A stretch of DNA of 64,000 nucleotides from Polynucleobacter sp. JS-Polo-80-F4. Lineage in GTDB: Bacteria; Pseudomonadota; Gammaproteobacteria; Burkholderiales; Burkholderiaceae. The notes beneath the pieces were generated by a model. That model saw nothing but the letters and a program-made list of their open reading frames with translations, made no database searches and was not told where the DNA came from. This document shows positions 19,010 to 28,611 of the stretch, piece by piece; position 1 is the stretch's first letter; each line of letters begins with the position of its first letter. A program made the translations under genes and the position numbers. The stretch is from NCBI RefSeq assembly GCF_018881965.1, contig NZ_JACVPI010000001.1, forward strand, positions 502,018 through 566,017. The letters run 5' to 3'.

Positions 19010-19276
19010 TTACGCTGCCATCGCCTTGATAGCTGCAGACAAACGTGACTTCTGACGAGCCGCAGTATTTTTATGAGCGATCTTCTTGTCAGCAATCTTG
19101 TCGATTGTTGCCTGAGTTGCTGAGAAAACTTTCGCTGCAGCAGCTTTGTCACCAGTTTCGATCGCTTTACGAACTGCCTTAATGGAAGTGCGGAGCTTTG
19201 AACGCAAACTGGAGTTGTGTTCGTTTTGTTTTACTGCTTGGCGTGCACGCTTGCGCGCTTGTGCTGTATTGGCCAT
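19010..19276 (-). CDS. rpsT: 30S ribosomal protein S20
   Basis: An 88-residue basic helical protein beginning [20 protein letters not shown], with [18 protein letters not shown] and [19 protein letters not shown]20 binds 16S rRNA in the small subunit. AGGCAAGGTTTAAAG precedes the start. Single-gene unit, divergent from murJ across 150 bases that hold both promoters; no clear consensus hexamers stand out. Confidence 0.97.
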   Translation of the reverse strand: MANTAQARKRARQAVKQNEHNSSLRSKLRTSIKAVRKAIETGDKAAAAKVFSATQATIDKIADKKIAHKNTAARQKSRLSAAIKAMAA

Positions 19277-19426
19277 CTTTAAACCTTGCCTCTATAAATT
19301 CAAAATGCGATTAGTTAAAAATCTTGCGGACTTGCCAGATTCATAAGCAAGCTCGCCAAAACCCAAGATTTTACCTTAAAGGGGCAAAAAAGCCCAGCCG
19401 ACCGATAAATAGGTGAAAATCGGCTC

Positions 19427-20980
19427 ATGAATCTGCTTTCTGCCGCCGCTAAGGTCAGCTCCCTGACCATGCTTTCCCGTATTACGGGCCTGCTCCGGGA
19501 GACCCTGATAGCCCGTAGTTTCGGGGCCTCCGAGTGGACGGACGCCTTTAATGTGGCTTTTAGACTACCCAATTTGCTACGCCGGCTTTTCGCAGAAGGG
19601 GCCTTTTCTCAGGCTTTTGTGCCTATTTTGGGGGAAATTTCCACAAATGAGGACCAAAGTAAGGCCAAAATCCTTGTAAATGCGGTCGCCACGCTCTTAT
19701 TTTGGGCCTTGCTGCTCACAGTACTACTTGGAGTCATAGGCGCCCCCTTGCTCATTTTGGCCATTGCTACAGGCTTTAAAGGGGGTCCGGCCTATGACGC
19801 CAGCGTTGTCATGACCCGCATCATGTTCCCTTATATCGGGCTGATTTCCATGGTCTCACTCTCCGCGGGCATTCTGAACACCTATCACCGCTTTGCCATC
19901 CCCGCTTTCACGCCCGTTTTACTTAATCTGGCCTTAATCGGCAGCGCCATCTTTTTATCGCCACATTTAGATCAACCGATTTATGCCCTGAGCATTGGCG
20001 TTCTCATTGGCGGCGTATTGCAACTAGCCATTCAAATTCCTGCGCTATCTCGCATTGGTCTATTACCGCGCATTGGTTTGTTACCAGGCGCTATCAAAAC
20101 AGCCATCGCCAATCCAGATGCAAGACGAGTGTTGCGTTTAATGGGGCCAGCAGTCTTTGCAGTTTCAGTCGCACAAATCTCCCTCATCATCAATACAAAC
20201 ATCGCTTCACGCCTGCAGGCAGGAAGTGTTTCCTGGCTATCTTATGCAGATCGCTTGATGGAGTTTCCTACCGCACTACTTGGAGTAGCGCTCGGTACCG
20301 TGCTGCTGCCAAGCTTAAGTAAAGCCAATGCCAAGAATGATTTAGTACACGCAGGTGAATTATTAATCTGGGGACTGCAACTTACCTTCTTACTAGCAGC
20401 ACCTTGCGCAATTGCACTCTTTATTTTCGGAGAGCCTCTAGCTGCTGTCTTGTATCACTATGGCAAATTTAATGCGCTTGATGTAGTAATGACGCAGCGA
20501 GCTTTAGCCGCCTATGGAGTTGGGCTGATTGGCTTGATTTTGGTAAAAATTTTGGCTCCTGGTTTTTATTCTCGCCAAGATATCCGCACCCCAGTCAAAA
20601 TTGGTTTATTCGTTTTAGTGGCTACTCAACTAGCCAACCTCGTCTTTGTGCCCTGGCTTGGTCATGCTGGGCTTGCTCTCTCCGTCGGTACGGGCGCCTG
20701 CCTGAATGCTGCCCTACTGTGGGTTGGCCTACATCGACGTGGCGCTTTACCCAGCAATGCTTGGGCCAAGTACTTAGGTCAACTATTCCTGGCGCTGATT
20801 CCTTTTGCGGCAGTGCTTTTTTATGCTGCCAGCGCACACAATTGGATTGAGCTTCAAGCCGAACCATGGCTTCGCGTTGGTTTACTTGCTGCATGGCTAG
20901 GTATTGCTGCCATCGTTTACTTCGCATCCCTAGCCCTGGTTGGAATTCGCTGGCAAAAATTCTTACGTCATGCAAAATAG
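19427..20980 (+). CDS. murJ: Lipid II flippase MurJ
   Basis: A 517-residue polytopic membrane protein of the MOP/MviN family that flips lipid II across the inner membrane for peptidoglycan synthesis. The N-terminal signature LTMLSRITGLLRETLIARSFG is split here as SRITGLLRETLIA and SFGASEWTDAFNVAFRLPN, with LLRRLFAEGAFSQAFVPI following. About 14 hydrophobic segments are spread over the length. SirB1-like gene follows after 5 bases. murJ next to rpsT is a usual betaproteobacterial arrangement. Confidence 0.97.
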   Translation: MNLLSAAAKVSSLTMLSRITGLLRETLIARSFGASEWTDAFNVAFRLPNLLRRLFAEGAFSQAFVPILGEISTNEDQSKAKILVNAVATLLFWALLLTVLLGVIGAPLLILAIATGFKGGPAYDASVVMTRIMFPYIGLISMVSLSAGILNTYHRFAIPAFTPVLLNLALIGSAIFLSPHLDQPIYALSIGVLIGGVLQLAIQIPALSRIGLLPRIGLLPGAIKTAIANPDARRVLRLMGPAVFAVSVAQISLIINTNIASRLQAGSVSWLSYADRLMEFPTALLGVALGTVLLPSLSKANAKNDLVHAGELLIWGLQLTFLLAAPCAIALFIFGEPLAAVLYHYGKFNALDVVMTQRALAAYGVGLIGLILVKILAPGFYSRQDIRTPVKIGLFVLVATQLANLVFVPWLGHAGLALSVGTGACLNAALLWVGLHRRGALPSNAWAKYLGQLFLALIPFAAVLFYAASAHNWIELQAEPWLRVGLLAAWLGIAAIVYFASLALVGIRWQKFLRHAK

Positions 20981-20985
20981 GCCTT

Positions 20986-21828
20986 ATGCCAACACAACAA
21001 CTCGACTATTTCACTTCCCTAGTTGCTGAAGACGAACACCTCCCTTTAACGGAGGCTGCAATCGCTGTCGCACAACATGCCTATCCCGATCTAGATGTCC
21101 AACACGTGCTGGATCAGCTTGATCAATTAGGTAATAAATTAAAGTCACGCGTGACTCCAGATACATCACCAGTTCAACGCTTACAAATTCTCAAGCATTT
21201 CTTTTATAACGAACTCGGATTTGGTCCAAACCCCAATGACTTTTATGCGCCCGAGAATTCGTACTTGCATTACGTACTCGAGAATCGTAGGGGCATTCCA
21301 ATTTCCTTGGCGATTCTGATGATGGAACTAGGCAATCAAATTGGCTTAAAGATACGGGGGGTTTCATTTCCCAATCACTTCATGATGCGCATCTCTTTGC
21401 AACAAGGTGAAGTAATCATGGATCCTCTCACAGGAGAATCACTCTCGAAACACCAATTGCAAGAGATGCTAGACCCCTACTTAGATGCCAAGGGTTATCG
21501 CGGCGAGCTCAGCCTGCCGCTGAACATCTTCCTGCGCGCCTCTAGCTCGAGAGAGATTCTGTCGCGTTTTCTAAGGAACCTCAAAATGATCTACTCAGAA
21601 CATGAGCGCTGGGAGCGTTTATTGGGGATTCAAGAACGTCTCGTCATTCTGCTGCCAGACTCTGTTGAAGAAATTCGAGATAGAGGCTTGATATTTGCAC
21701 AGCTAGAGTATTTACGTCCCGCATTGGCGGATATGCATCGCTATCTGAGCGAAATGCCGGAAGCTGAAGATGCCGGAGATATTCGTGACCATATCGCCAC
21801 ACTGGAAAGCCAAACCAAGCTGCACTAA
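20986..21828 (+). CDS. SirB1 family protein (transglutaminase-like plus TPR)
   Basis: A 280-residue SirB1-family protein. The N-terminal transglutaminase-like region shows FFYNELGFGPNPNDFY, NSYLHYVLENRRGIPISLAI and GVSFPNHFMMRI with MDPLTGE; the usual catalytic Cys position is taken by Ser/Tyr residues, as in much of this family. The C-terminal part has TPR-like helices (YSEHERWERLL, IRDRGLIFAQLEYLRPAL). Function is not established. The ATG at 20986 lies just after the murJ stop; the frame extends upstream within murJ but only as an overlap. Confidence 0.87.
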   Translation: MPTQQLDYFTSLVAEDEHLPLTEAAIAVAQHAYPDLDVQHVLDQLDQLGNKLKSRVTPDTSPVQRLQILKHFFYNELGFGPNPNDFYAPENSYLHYVLENRRGIPISLAILMMELGNQIGLKIRGVSFPNHFMMRISLQQGEVIMDPLTGESLSKHQLQEMLDPYLDAKGYRGELSLPLNIFLRASSSREILSRFLRNLKMIYSEHERWERLLGIQERLVILLPDSVEEIRDRGLIFAQLEYLRPALADMHRYLSEMPEAEDAGDIRDHIATLESQTKLH

Positions 21829-21853
21829 AGCCAGACTACTTTAGCTTTAGTGC
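21822..21853. other. Inverted repeat between convergent SirB1-like and DedA genes
   Basis: GCACTAAAG (21822-21830) pairs with CTTTAGTGC (21845-21853) around a 14-base loop. It covers the SirB1-like stop codon and lies just before the dedA 3' end. It may end transcription from either side, but it lacks a strong T tract. Confidence 0.4.
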
Positions 21854-21863
21854 TTTGCCTTCT

Positions 21864-22508
21864 TTAGTCTTGCTTGCGTTGGAATATTTTGTAGAGCGCC
21901 GCTAAAACCACGGGAATAGCGGCTGCACCAACACCTACCAGAACGATCACATTCAGGTTCTGGCGAATGATCGGAATATTGCCAAAGAAATATCCTGCAA
22001 TTACCAACCCGAATACCCACAAGGCCGCGCCCGTGATATTAAAAAACTGAAAACGGGAAAAATGCATTTCAGATACACCGGCAATAAAAGGTGCGAAGGT
22101 CCTGATGATCGGCAAGAAGCGAGCAAGTATGATGGTCTTGCCACCATGCTTTTCATAAAACGCCTGCGTCTTCAATAGGGCGCCTTGATCAATCCAGCGC
22201 GATTTACTATTAAATACACGCTTGCCAATCCAGCGACCAATGAAATAGTTCACGGTATTGCCTCCGACCGCAGCGATTAACAAACCGATACATAAGGTCA
22301 AGATATTGAAATGCTCGGTAGCGCAATAAGCACCAGCAATGAACAAGAGAGAGTCGCCCGGCAAGAATGGCGCCACCACTAAGCCGGTTTCTGCAAACAC
22401 AATCGCAAATAGCAAACCATAAGCCCAGGGGCCATATTGCTGAATCACTACATCTAGATGTTTATCGATATGAAGCAATAAATCACTGATTTGCAAAAGG
22501 GTATCCAT
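21864..22508 (-). CDS. DedA family membrane protein
   Basis: A 214-residue inner-membrane protein of the DedA/VTT (SNARE-associated) family. Conserved features are FAETGLVVAPFLPGDSLLFIAGA, the loop GNTVNYFIGRWIGKR, FYEKHGGKTIILARFLPIIRTFAPFIAG and a terminal hydrophobic segment. DedA proteins act in membrane homeostasis, and some members move lipid carriers or phospholipids across the membrane; which applies here cannot be told. It is divergent from miaA with 58 bases between starts. Confidence 0.93.
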   Translation of the reverse strand: MDTLLQISDLLLHIDKHLDVVIQQYGPWAYGLLFAIVFAETGLVVAPFLPGDSLLFIAGAYCATEHFNILTLCIGLLIAAVGGNTVNYFIGRWIGKRVFNSKSRWIDQGALLKTQAFYEKHGGKTIILARFLPIIRTFAPFIAGVSEMHFSRFQFFNITGAALWVFGLVIAGYFFGNIPIIRQNLNVIVLVGVGAAAIPVVLAALYKIFQRKQD

Positions 22509-22555
22509 CGACTCGCTCTCTAACTTATGGGTTGTTGCGGATATTAACAGGCTCT

Positions 22556-22561
22556 TATAAT
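22556..22561 (+). promoter_or_regulatory. Consensus -10 hexamer upstream of miaA
   Basis: A perfect TATAAT lies at 22556-22561, with a weak TTGTTG 18 bases upstream (22532-22537). Transcription would start near 22568, practically on the first candidate miaA ATG (22567). This favours either a leaderless message or the next ATG at 22594. Confidence 0.45.
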
Positions 22562-22566
22562 CAGGT

Positions 22567-23571
22567 ATGCCAACTGAACCTTACATTCAGCCTATGCATG
22601 CTCCAGGCAATGCCCCCATTCTTTGTATTGTTGGGCCTACTGGTGCAGGCAAAACCCATCTCGCCATGTCTTTGGCTGAGTATGCAAAATCTATTGGCCA
22701 GACACTTGAACTCATCAGCATGGATTCTGCCCTTGTCTATCGCGGTTTAGACATAGGCAGCGCTAAACCAACGAAAGCTGAACAAGCTGCAGTCATTCAT
22801 CATCTAATTGACATCATCGATCCCACCGAAGTGTATTCAGCGGCGCGCTTTGCTAAAGATGCAAAACGACTATGCACTGAGATTCGTGCGCGAGGAAATA
22901 TCCCCGTTGTTGTAGGTGGAACTATGTTGTATTGGCGCGCATGGGCGCATGGACTCTCCTCGCTACCCCCTGCCAATCCTGAAATTCGGGCTCGTCTAGA
23001 TGGAGAAGGTAAAGACATCGGATGGCCGGCAATGCACGATAAGCTTGCTAAGATTGACCCAGAAACTGCTGCTCGCTTAAAGCCAAATGACTCTCAACGA
23101 GTGCAGCGCGCACTTGAGGTTTTTGAAATCACTGGCAAACCCATGTCAGCATTACTTGCTGACTCACCCAGTGAAGATGGTAGAGAGGGTTCTGCCATTC
23201 CACCATGGATTAATTTGGTTTCACTAGAACCAAATGATCGCAAGCGATTACACCTGAATCTAGAAAAACGTTTTGATGAAATGCTTGCTGCGGGATTCAT
23301 GGATGAAGTTAAAGCGCTCCGCATAAATACTAGATTACATGCAGATCTTCCAGCGATTCGTTCAGTAGGCTATCGCCAAGCTTGGGAATTTCTCAATGGA
23401 GAAATTAATGCCGAGGAGATGCGCTACAAAGCATTGGCAGCAACTAGACAACTTGGTAAGCGGCAGCTCACGTGGCTGCGTGCAATTGAGGGGAGAAAAA
23501 CATTTGACCCCTTCAACCCCGAAGAGTTGAAGGCGGCTCTGGATTACTGCAAGAAGAATTTAAGTGACTAG
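22567..23571 (+). CDS. miaA: tRNA dimethylallyltransferase
   Basis: Adds a dimethylallyl group to A37 of tRNAs that read codons starting with U. The P-loop CIVGPTGAGKTHLA is near the N-terminus, followed by SMDSALVYRGLDIGSAKPT, HHLIDIIDPTEVYSAARF, VVVGGTMLYWRA and AIRSVGYRQAWEFL. 334 residues from ATG 22567. The in-frame ATG at 22594 (MHAPGNAPILC, 325 residues) may be the true start, because a consensus -10 element lies immediately before 22567. It converges on purM with 9 bases between stops. Confidence 0.95.
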   Translation: MPTEPYIQPMHAPGNAPILCIVGPTGAGKTHLAMSLAEYAKSIGQTLELISMDSALVYRGLDIGSAKPTKAEQAAVIHHLIDIIDPTEVYSAARFAKDAKRLCTEIRARGNIPVVVGGTMLYWRAWAHGLSSLPPANPEIRARLDGEGKDIGWPAMHDKLAKIDPETAARLKPNDSQRVQRALEVFEITGKPMSALLADSPSEDGREGSAIPPWINLVSLEPNDRKRLHLNLEKRFDEMLAAGFMDEVKALRINTRLHADLPAIRSVGYRQAWEFLNGEINAEEMRYKALAATRQLGKRQLTWLRAIEGRKTFDPFNPEELKAALDYCKKNLSD

Positions 23572-23580
23572 CTTGGTAGA

Positions 23581-24633
23581 TTAAATAACGATAGTCTGTG
23601 GTGCATCTTTGGGACGCTCAACTACTTCGCCAACTGTCCAAGCTTTGAGACCCTGAGCAGTTAATGAGTTGATCGCAGCATCTGCTTGATCTGGTGAAAC
23701 GATTACCACCATACCGATACCGCAGTTAAATACACGCACCATTTCTGCATCAGCAACGCCACCCTTCATTTGCAACCAACGGAAGAGCTCTGGCATTTGC
23801 CAACTATCGCGATGCAATACCGCTTGCGTATTTTCTGGGAGCACGCGCGGTACGTTATCCACCAAACCACCACCAGTAATATGCGCCATTCCTTTTACAT
23901 TGATTTCAGAAATCAATTTCAAAAGTGGCTTTACATAAATTTCGGTTGGTGCCATCACCACATCACCCAATGGGCGACCGCCTAAATCATCGCTTGGCTT
24001 TGCACCAGCACGTTCAATAATCTTGCGCACTAATGAATAACCATTCGAATGGGCACCACTAGAACCAATTGCTAAAACCGTATCCCCCGGAACAATGGTG
24101 GCGCCAGTAATGATTTTGGATTTCTCAACAGCACCCACTGCAAAACCAGCCAAGTCGTATTCACCTGGCGGATACATACCCGGCATTTCTGCAGTCTCAC
24201 CGCCAATTAATGCGCAGCCTGATAATTCACATCCTTTAGCAATGCCACCAACAACTGTTGCCGCTGTGTCGACAGTCAGCTTGCCACAAGCAAAGTAATC
24301 CAAGAAGAACAGTGGCTCAGCGCCCTGAACTAAGATGTCGTTCACACTCATGGCCACTAAATCCTGGCCAATCGTTTCATGGCGATTCCACTCGAATGCC
24401 AACCTTAGCTTGGTGCCAACGCCATCAGTACCGGCAACCAAAACTGGCTCTTTGTAGCGCTTAGGCACCTCAAAAAGGGCTCCAAAGCCACCAATTCCGG
24501 CCAGAACACCCTCACGCATGGTCTTTTTGGCCAGCGGCTTAATACGATCGACCAAATCGTCCCCAGCATCAATATCGACGCCTGCGTCACGGTAGGAAAG
24601 GCCTTTTGAGGAAGAATTAGTAGATGAAGTCAT
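23581..24633 (-). CDS. purM: Phosphoribosylformylglycinamidine cyclo-ligase (AIR synthetase)
   Basis: ATP-dependent ring closure that forms AIR in purine synthesis. 350 residues with [17 protein letters not shown], then [63 protein letters not shown] and [18 protein letters not shown]. Complete. It is divergent from the AI-2E-type permease gene with 73 bases between starts. The next purine gene in this window is purN, far away, so no purine operon is present. Confidence 0.98.
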   Translation of the reverse strand: MTSSTNSSSKGLSYRDAGVDIDAGDDLVDRIKPLAKKTMREGVLAGIGGFGALFEVPKRYKEPVLVAGTDGVGTKLRLAFEWNRHETIGQDLVAMSVNDILVQGAEPLFFLDYFACGKLTVDTAATVVGGIAKGCELSGCALIGGETAEMPGMYPPGEYDLAGFAVGAVEKSKIITGATIVPGDTVLAIGSSGAHSNGYSLVRKIIERAGAKPSDDLGGRPLGDVVMAPTEIYVKPLLKLISEINVKGMAHITGGGLVDNVPRVLPENTQAVLHRDSWQMPELFRWLQMKGGVADAEMVRVFNCGIGMVVIVSPDQADAAINSLTAQGLKAWTVGEVVERPKDAPQTIVI

Positions 24634-24706
24634 GTCGGAGCCGGAATATTAGTAAAAAATGCTACTTCGTCAGTAGAATCATTGAATTCTAGAGGATTGA
24701 AGCACG

Positions 24707-25696
24707 ATGGCCGAAATTTTTACCCCTTTTCTTACCGCATTCATTCTGGCATATGCCCTGCGCCCTTTTTGCCTGTGGCTTGAGGGGCGTAGAGTGCCCC
24801 GTGCGCTCGCTGCCGCCTTGGCCATGTTGATAGGTCTGATTGTTGTTTTCTTGGTTCTCAGCCTCCTCGTGAGCCTCCTGAGGTATGAAATTCCACTTAT
24901 TAAGGCTCAGCTACCTAACTGGATTTCCAATACCCAGGCCTGGCTTGGTCCAAAACTCAGCGAATTTCACATTAGCCTTGATTGGGGCTCTCTCAAAGCT
25001 ACTGCCACCCAAAAAATTACTGAGCACATTAATGACAATGCAGATAGCTTAATGTCCTCGACTATCAGTACTGTTCTCATGTCAGGCAGTTCAGTGATTG
25101 CTGGATTTGTGAATGCAGTGCTAATTGTTTTTGTGATGTTTTATTTACTGATGGACTGGGATCATTTTTTTGGTCTAGTCAAAAATATAGTTCCACTACG
25201 CGCTCAAGAAACTGTTCACCACTTAGCAATGCATACAGATGGATTGCTCTCTCAATACTTGCGCGGTATGTTGATTGTCATTGCCATCATGTCCATTTAT
25301 TACAGTGCCGGCTTAAGTTTGATTGGCGTCAAAGGTGCTGCTGCTCTTGGCATCTTTACCGCGCTCATGATTGTGATTCCTTACATAGGCATCACCTTAG
25401 GTCTCACACTCGCAACCTTATCTGCGCTTCTCCAATTTGGCCCGGGCACAGAAATTATTGGTGTACTGATCTTATTTGGCATTGGTCAGTTCTTAGAAGG
25501 CTTCTTCTTGACTCCCCGCTTGGTGGGAGAGCGCATTGGCCTGCACCCAGTAGCAGTCTTGTTTGCCTTGCTGTTGTTTGGCAAGCTATTTGGCTTCTTT
25601 GGTGTATTACTCGCCCTACCAATTAGTGCCGTCAGCCTAGTCCTCGTCAAGTACCTATGGTCTCTCTACACGCAAAGCGCTTGGTATCAAAAATAA
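24707..25696 (+). CDS. AI-2E family transporter (PerM/YhhT-like permease)
   Basis: A 329-residue polytopic membrane protein of the AI-2E transporter superfamily. Conserved parts are LAYALRPFCLWLEGRRVPRAL, the long middle loop, IVFVMFYLLMDWDHFF, DGLLSQYLRGMLIV, GVKGAAALGIFTALMIVIPYIG and FLEGFFLTPRLVGERIGLHPVAV. Substrate is unknown; members export varied molecules or ions. The usual N-terminal hydrophobic stretch preceding the PFL-A-LAYALRP segment is short here, because an in-frame stop sits two codons before the ATG. It lies next to hda with one base between stop and the next open frame. Confidence 0.9.
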   Translation: MAEIFTPFLTAFILAYALRPFCLWLEGRRVPRALAAALAMLIGLIVVFLVLSLLVSLLRYEIPLIKAQLPNWISNTQAWLGPKLSEFHISLDWGSLKATATQKITEHINDNADSLMSSTISTVLMSGSSVIAGFVNAVLIVFVMFYLLMDWDHFFGLVKNIVPLRAQETVHHLAMHTDGLLSQYLRGMLIVIAIMSIYYSAGLSLIGVKGAAALGIFTALMIVIPYIGITLGLTLATLSALLQFGPGTEIIGVLILFGIGQFLEGFFLTPRLVGERIGLHPVAVLFALLLFGKLFGFFGVLLALPISAVSLVLVKYLWSLYTQSAWYQK

Positions 25697-25706
25697 ATTG
25701 GTAGTA

Positions 25707-26462
25707 ATGAATACAACTCCGCTTCCAAAACAATTTGCGCTAGATATTAGTCACTTACCTATAGCTAGTTTAGAAAACTACCTTCCCGGAAAAGATCTCG
25801 CATTAATTTCTGCTCTACAACATATTGAAAAATCTTGGAGCGAGGCAAATACTCGAAGTTCAGAGAACCCCCTGAATCAGCGTTGGATTTACTGGTGGGG
25901 GCCTGAAGGTTCCGGGCGAACACATTTACTAGATGCAATTGGGAATGCAGCCGAACATGCTGGCTTAGATCGCATTGCCCTCACCCCATTCGAGCCTACT
26001 GCTTGGGTTCGCCTCGAAGAAAAAATGGGTGGAATCTCAGAAAGCGCCACTCCGTCAGTAATTACTGTAGATGATGTTGATCGTTTAGATGATCGACTAG
26101 TTGGGTCACTTTTTCGCATCCTCAATGGAGTGCAGGCAAGCAAAGCGGTATATATTTTCATGGCTGGTGACGCTGCACCAGCCAATTTAAAGCTTCGGGA
26201 GGACCTCCGAACCCGCCTGGGCTGGGGTTTGATCTTTCAGACGCAGCTTTTGGATGATGATGAGAAAATACAGGCTTTAGAGGAAGCAGCCAAAGCACGA
26301 GGACTGGTTTTATCTCCCGATGTGTTGCCTTGGTTATTAAGTCGGTTTTACCGGGATATGCCCAGCTTAATGGCCTTAATTGATGCATTAGATGCCTACT
26401 CATTAGAAACAAAACGTGCTGTAACCTTGCCTCTTGTACGCGAGCTTTTGCAGCCCAAATAA
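25707..26462 (+). CDS. hda: DnaA-inactivating protein Hda (AAA+ domain)
   Basis: DnaA homologue that, with the DNA sliding clamp, promotes hydrolysis of DnaA-ATP after initiation. The P-loop is GPEGSGRTHLLDAI with Arg in place of the usual Lys, as in E. coli Hda. VITVDDVDRLD is Walker B and LKLREDLRTRLGWGLIF carries the sensor and arginine-finger region. The clamp-binding segment is the N-terminal PLPKQFALDI (QL/F-type motif). ATG 25707 is preferred to the in-frame TTG at 25698. There is no C-terminal DNA-binding domain, so it is not DnaA. Confidence 0.9.
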   Translation: MNTTPLPKQFALDISHLPIASLENYLPGKDLALISALQHIEKSWSEANTRSSENPLNQRWIYWWGPEGSGRTHLLDAIGNAAEHAGLDRIALTPFEPTAWVRLEEKMGGISESATPSVITVDDVDRLDDRLVGSLFRILNGVQASKAVYIFMAGDAAPANLKLREDLRTRLGWGLIFQTQLLDDDEKIQALEEAAKARGLVLSPDVLPWLLSRFYRDMPSLMALIDALDAYSLETKRAVTLPLVRELLQPK

Positions 26463-26481
26463 TTTATTCAATATTTCATTC

Positions 26482-27162
26482 GTGACCCAGCTAGCCCTTT
26501 TCGATTTAGACCACACTCTTTTGCCCTGCGATAGCGATTACGAATGGGGTCAATTTTTAGCTCGCATTGGTGTTGTAGACAGCGAGTATTACGCACAACA
26601 AAATGAACGCTTTTATCAAGACTACAAAGATGGCAAGCTTGATATTCATGAGTTTCTGCGATTTGCTTTAAAGCCTCTTTCAGAGCACTCCCGTGCACAG
26701 CTTAAAGAATGGCATGATGCCTTTATGAAGGAAGTGATTAACGGCCAACTCCGCCAACAAGCGATGGATCTTGTAAAACGTCACCAAGATGCTGGCGATC
26801 TATGTTGCGTGATCACCGCTACCAACAGCTTTGTCACTCGACCCATTGTTGAGAGTTTTGGGATTGAGCATCTGATTGCTACAGAGCCCGCAACGGCCGA
26901 TAACCAGCCCCTCGCCAACTACACGGGCGAAGTGAAAGGTATTCCTAACTTTCGTGAAGGCAAAATTCAAAATCTACATGACTGGTTGGCGACTCAAAAA
27001 CTATCCCTAGATACCTTACCTTACAGCTATTTTTATTCTGACTCGATGAATGATCTTCCTTTACTCGAAAAGGTAAGTCATCCTGTTGCTACTAATCCAG
27101 ATGATCGCCTGCGCAATGAAGCGAAGCGGCGTAACTGGCCCATTCTTGAATTGTTTGCATGA
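26482..27162 (+). CDS. HAD-IB family hydrolase (phosphatase)
   Basis: A 226-residue HAD superfamily IB phosphatase related to SerB and CicA-like proteins. Motif I is LALFDLDHTLLP (nucleophile D in DLDHT), motif II is CVITATNSF, and motif III/IV is the YFYSDSMNDLPLLEKV segment with the metal-binding Asp pair. The substrate is not known. The start is taken as the GTG at 26482 just downstream of the hda stop; the longer frame would overlap hda. It overlaps pcnB by four bases (ATGA), and this hda-HAD-pcnB-folK order is common in relatives. Confidence 0.9.
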   Translation: MTQLALFDLDHTLLPCDSDYEWGQFLARIGVVDSEYYAQQNERFYQDYKDGKLDIHEFLRFALKPLSEHSRAQLKEWHDAFMKEVINGQLRQQAMDLVKRHQDAGDLCCVITATNSFVTRPIVESFGIEHLIATEPATADNQPLANYTGEVKGIPNFREGKIQNLHDWLATQKLSLDTLPYSYFYSDSMNDLPLLEKVSHPVATNPDDRLRNEAKRRNWPILELFA

Positions 27163-28559
27163 TCACTAAATTTATTAAACGTATTTTGCGCCGTGACCCA
27201 ATGGTCAAGCACACACAGGCGAACAATACTGGCGCCCCAAAACGCATTCCCAAAAAAGCGCATCGTATTGACCCTCACTTACTGTCTAAAAATGCAGTAA
27301 AGGTAACGCATACATTGCAACAAGCAGGCTATGAGGCATTTATTGTTGGTGGCGCCGTCAGGGATCTTGCACTCGGTATTAGCCCAAAAGATTTTGACGT
27401 TGCAACCAACGCAACGCCTGATCAGGTCCAAAGACTCTTTCGTAAAGCGCGCTTGATTGGCCGCCGCTTTCAGATTGTGCATGTGACTTTTTTTGGGAAG
27501 GGGCACCCAGAAATTATTGAGGTATCGACCTTTAGAGCTCTACTGGATAACGCAGGAGATCATGTAGCGGAAAGCGGTCGGATCCTCCGAGATAACGTCT
27601 GGGGATCGCAAGGTGAAGATGCGGCAAGACGCGATTTCACGATCAATGCCATGTATTACGATCCATCTTCTGAAACTGTTCTCGACTATCACGGCGGCAT
27701 GGCGGACATGCAAAAGAAAACTTTGCGCATGATTGGTGATCCAGCCAAGCGCTATCGCGAAGATCCCGTTCGTATGCTTAGAGCAGTTCGGTTCGCAGCC
27801 AAGACTGGATTTGAATTAGACAGCGCTACACGTGCACCGATTGCGAAGTTAGGCAAGCTATTAAATGATGTTCCCTCAGCTAGACTCTTTGATGAAATTC
27901 TGAAGCTCTTGATGTCAGGCTACTCTTGGAAGGCCATCCAGGGACTGAAGGATGCCGGTCTACATCACGGCCTACTTCCGCTGCTAGATCACATTTTAGA
28001 TAAAGGCGAGGACTCCAAAGGGGCGAATGATTTTGTAAAACTGGCTTTAGCCAATACTGATGATCGAATTCAATCAGGCAAAAGTGTTTCTGCAGGATTT
28101 TTATTTGCCACCCTACTTTGGCCTGACTTATTAAAGAATTGGAAAGCCAATTCCACTAAAGGGATGGCCAATATTCCCGCCTTACATGATGCGATGGATG
28201 ACACGATTGCCACCCAAAGTAGCGGTATGACCATTCAGCGTCGCTTTGAAAGCGATATGCGCGAAATTTGGTCTATGCAACCCCGCTTTGAAAGACGTGT
28301 GGGGCGCTACCCCTACCGCCTGATCGAATCCCCTCGTTTTAGGGCAGGTTATGACTTTATGCTGCTCCGTTGCGCCACCGGAGAATTAAATCCTGCAATT
28401 GGCCAGTGGTGGACGGACTTCATCGCAGCTGACCCCACAGGCCAAGACGAGCTCATGGCTAGCGTTAAAAATGAATCCGGCAACAGTCCAAGCCCAGCCA
28501 AAAGACGGCGCCGTAGAAAGCCCAAATCAGCAGTGCCCCCAGAAAGTGCAGCAAGCTAA
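27159..28559 (+). CDS. pcnB: Poly(A) polymerase I
   Basis: Adds poly(A) tails to RNA 3' ends, marking them for decay. 466 residues of the class II nucleotidyltransferase family: GYEAFIVGGAVRDLALGI with the catalytic pair SPKDFDVAT, then RRFQIVHV, DAARRDFTINAMYYDPSS and RYREDPVRMLRAVRFAAKTG. The presence of long N- and C-terminal basic segments (RRRRRKPKSA near the end) distinguishes it from tRNA nucleotidyltransferase. Coupled to the HAD gene by ATGA. Confidence 0.94.
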   Translation: MITKFIKRILRRDPMVKHTQANNTGAPKRIPKKAHRIDPHLLSKNAVKVTHTLQQAGYEAFIVGGAVRDLALGISPKDFDVATNATPDQVQRLFRKARLIGRRFQIVHVTFFGKGHPEIIEVSTFRALLDNAGDHVAESGRILRDNVWGSQGEDAARRDFTINAMYYDPSSETVLDYHGGMADMQKKTLRMIGDPAKRYREDPVRMLRAVRFAAKTGFELDSATRAPIAKLGKLLNDVPSARLFDEILKLLMSGYSWKAIQGLKDAGLHHGLLPLLDHILDKGEDSKGANDFVKLALANTDDRIQSGKSVSAGFLFATLLWPDLLKNWKANSTKGMANIPALHDAMDDTIATQSSGMTIQRRFESDMREIWSMQPRFERRVGRYPYRLIESPRFRAGYDFMLLRCATGELNPAIGQWWTDFIAADPTGQDELMASVKNESGNSPSPAKRRRRRKPKSAVPPESAAS

Positions 28560-28611
28560 GCAAACTTAGAGAAATTTCAGTAAAGTAGTTTCATCTCTAG
28601 TTTGGAAACTT

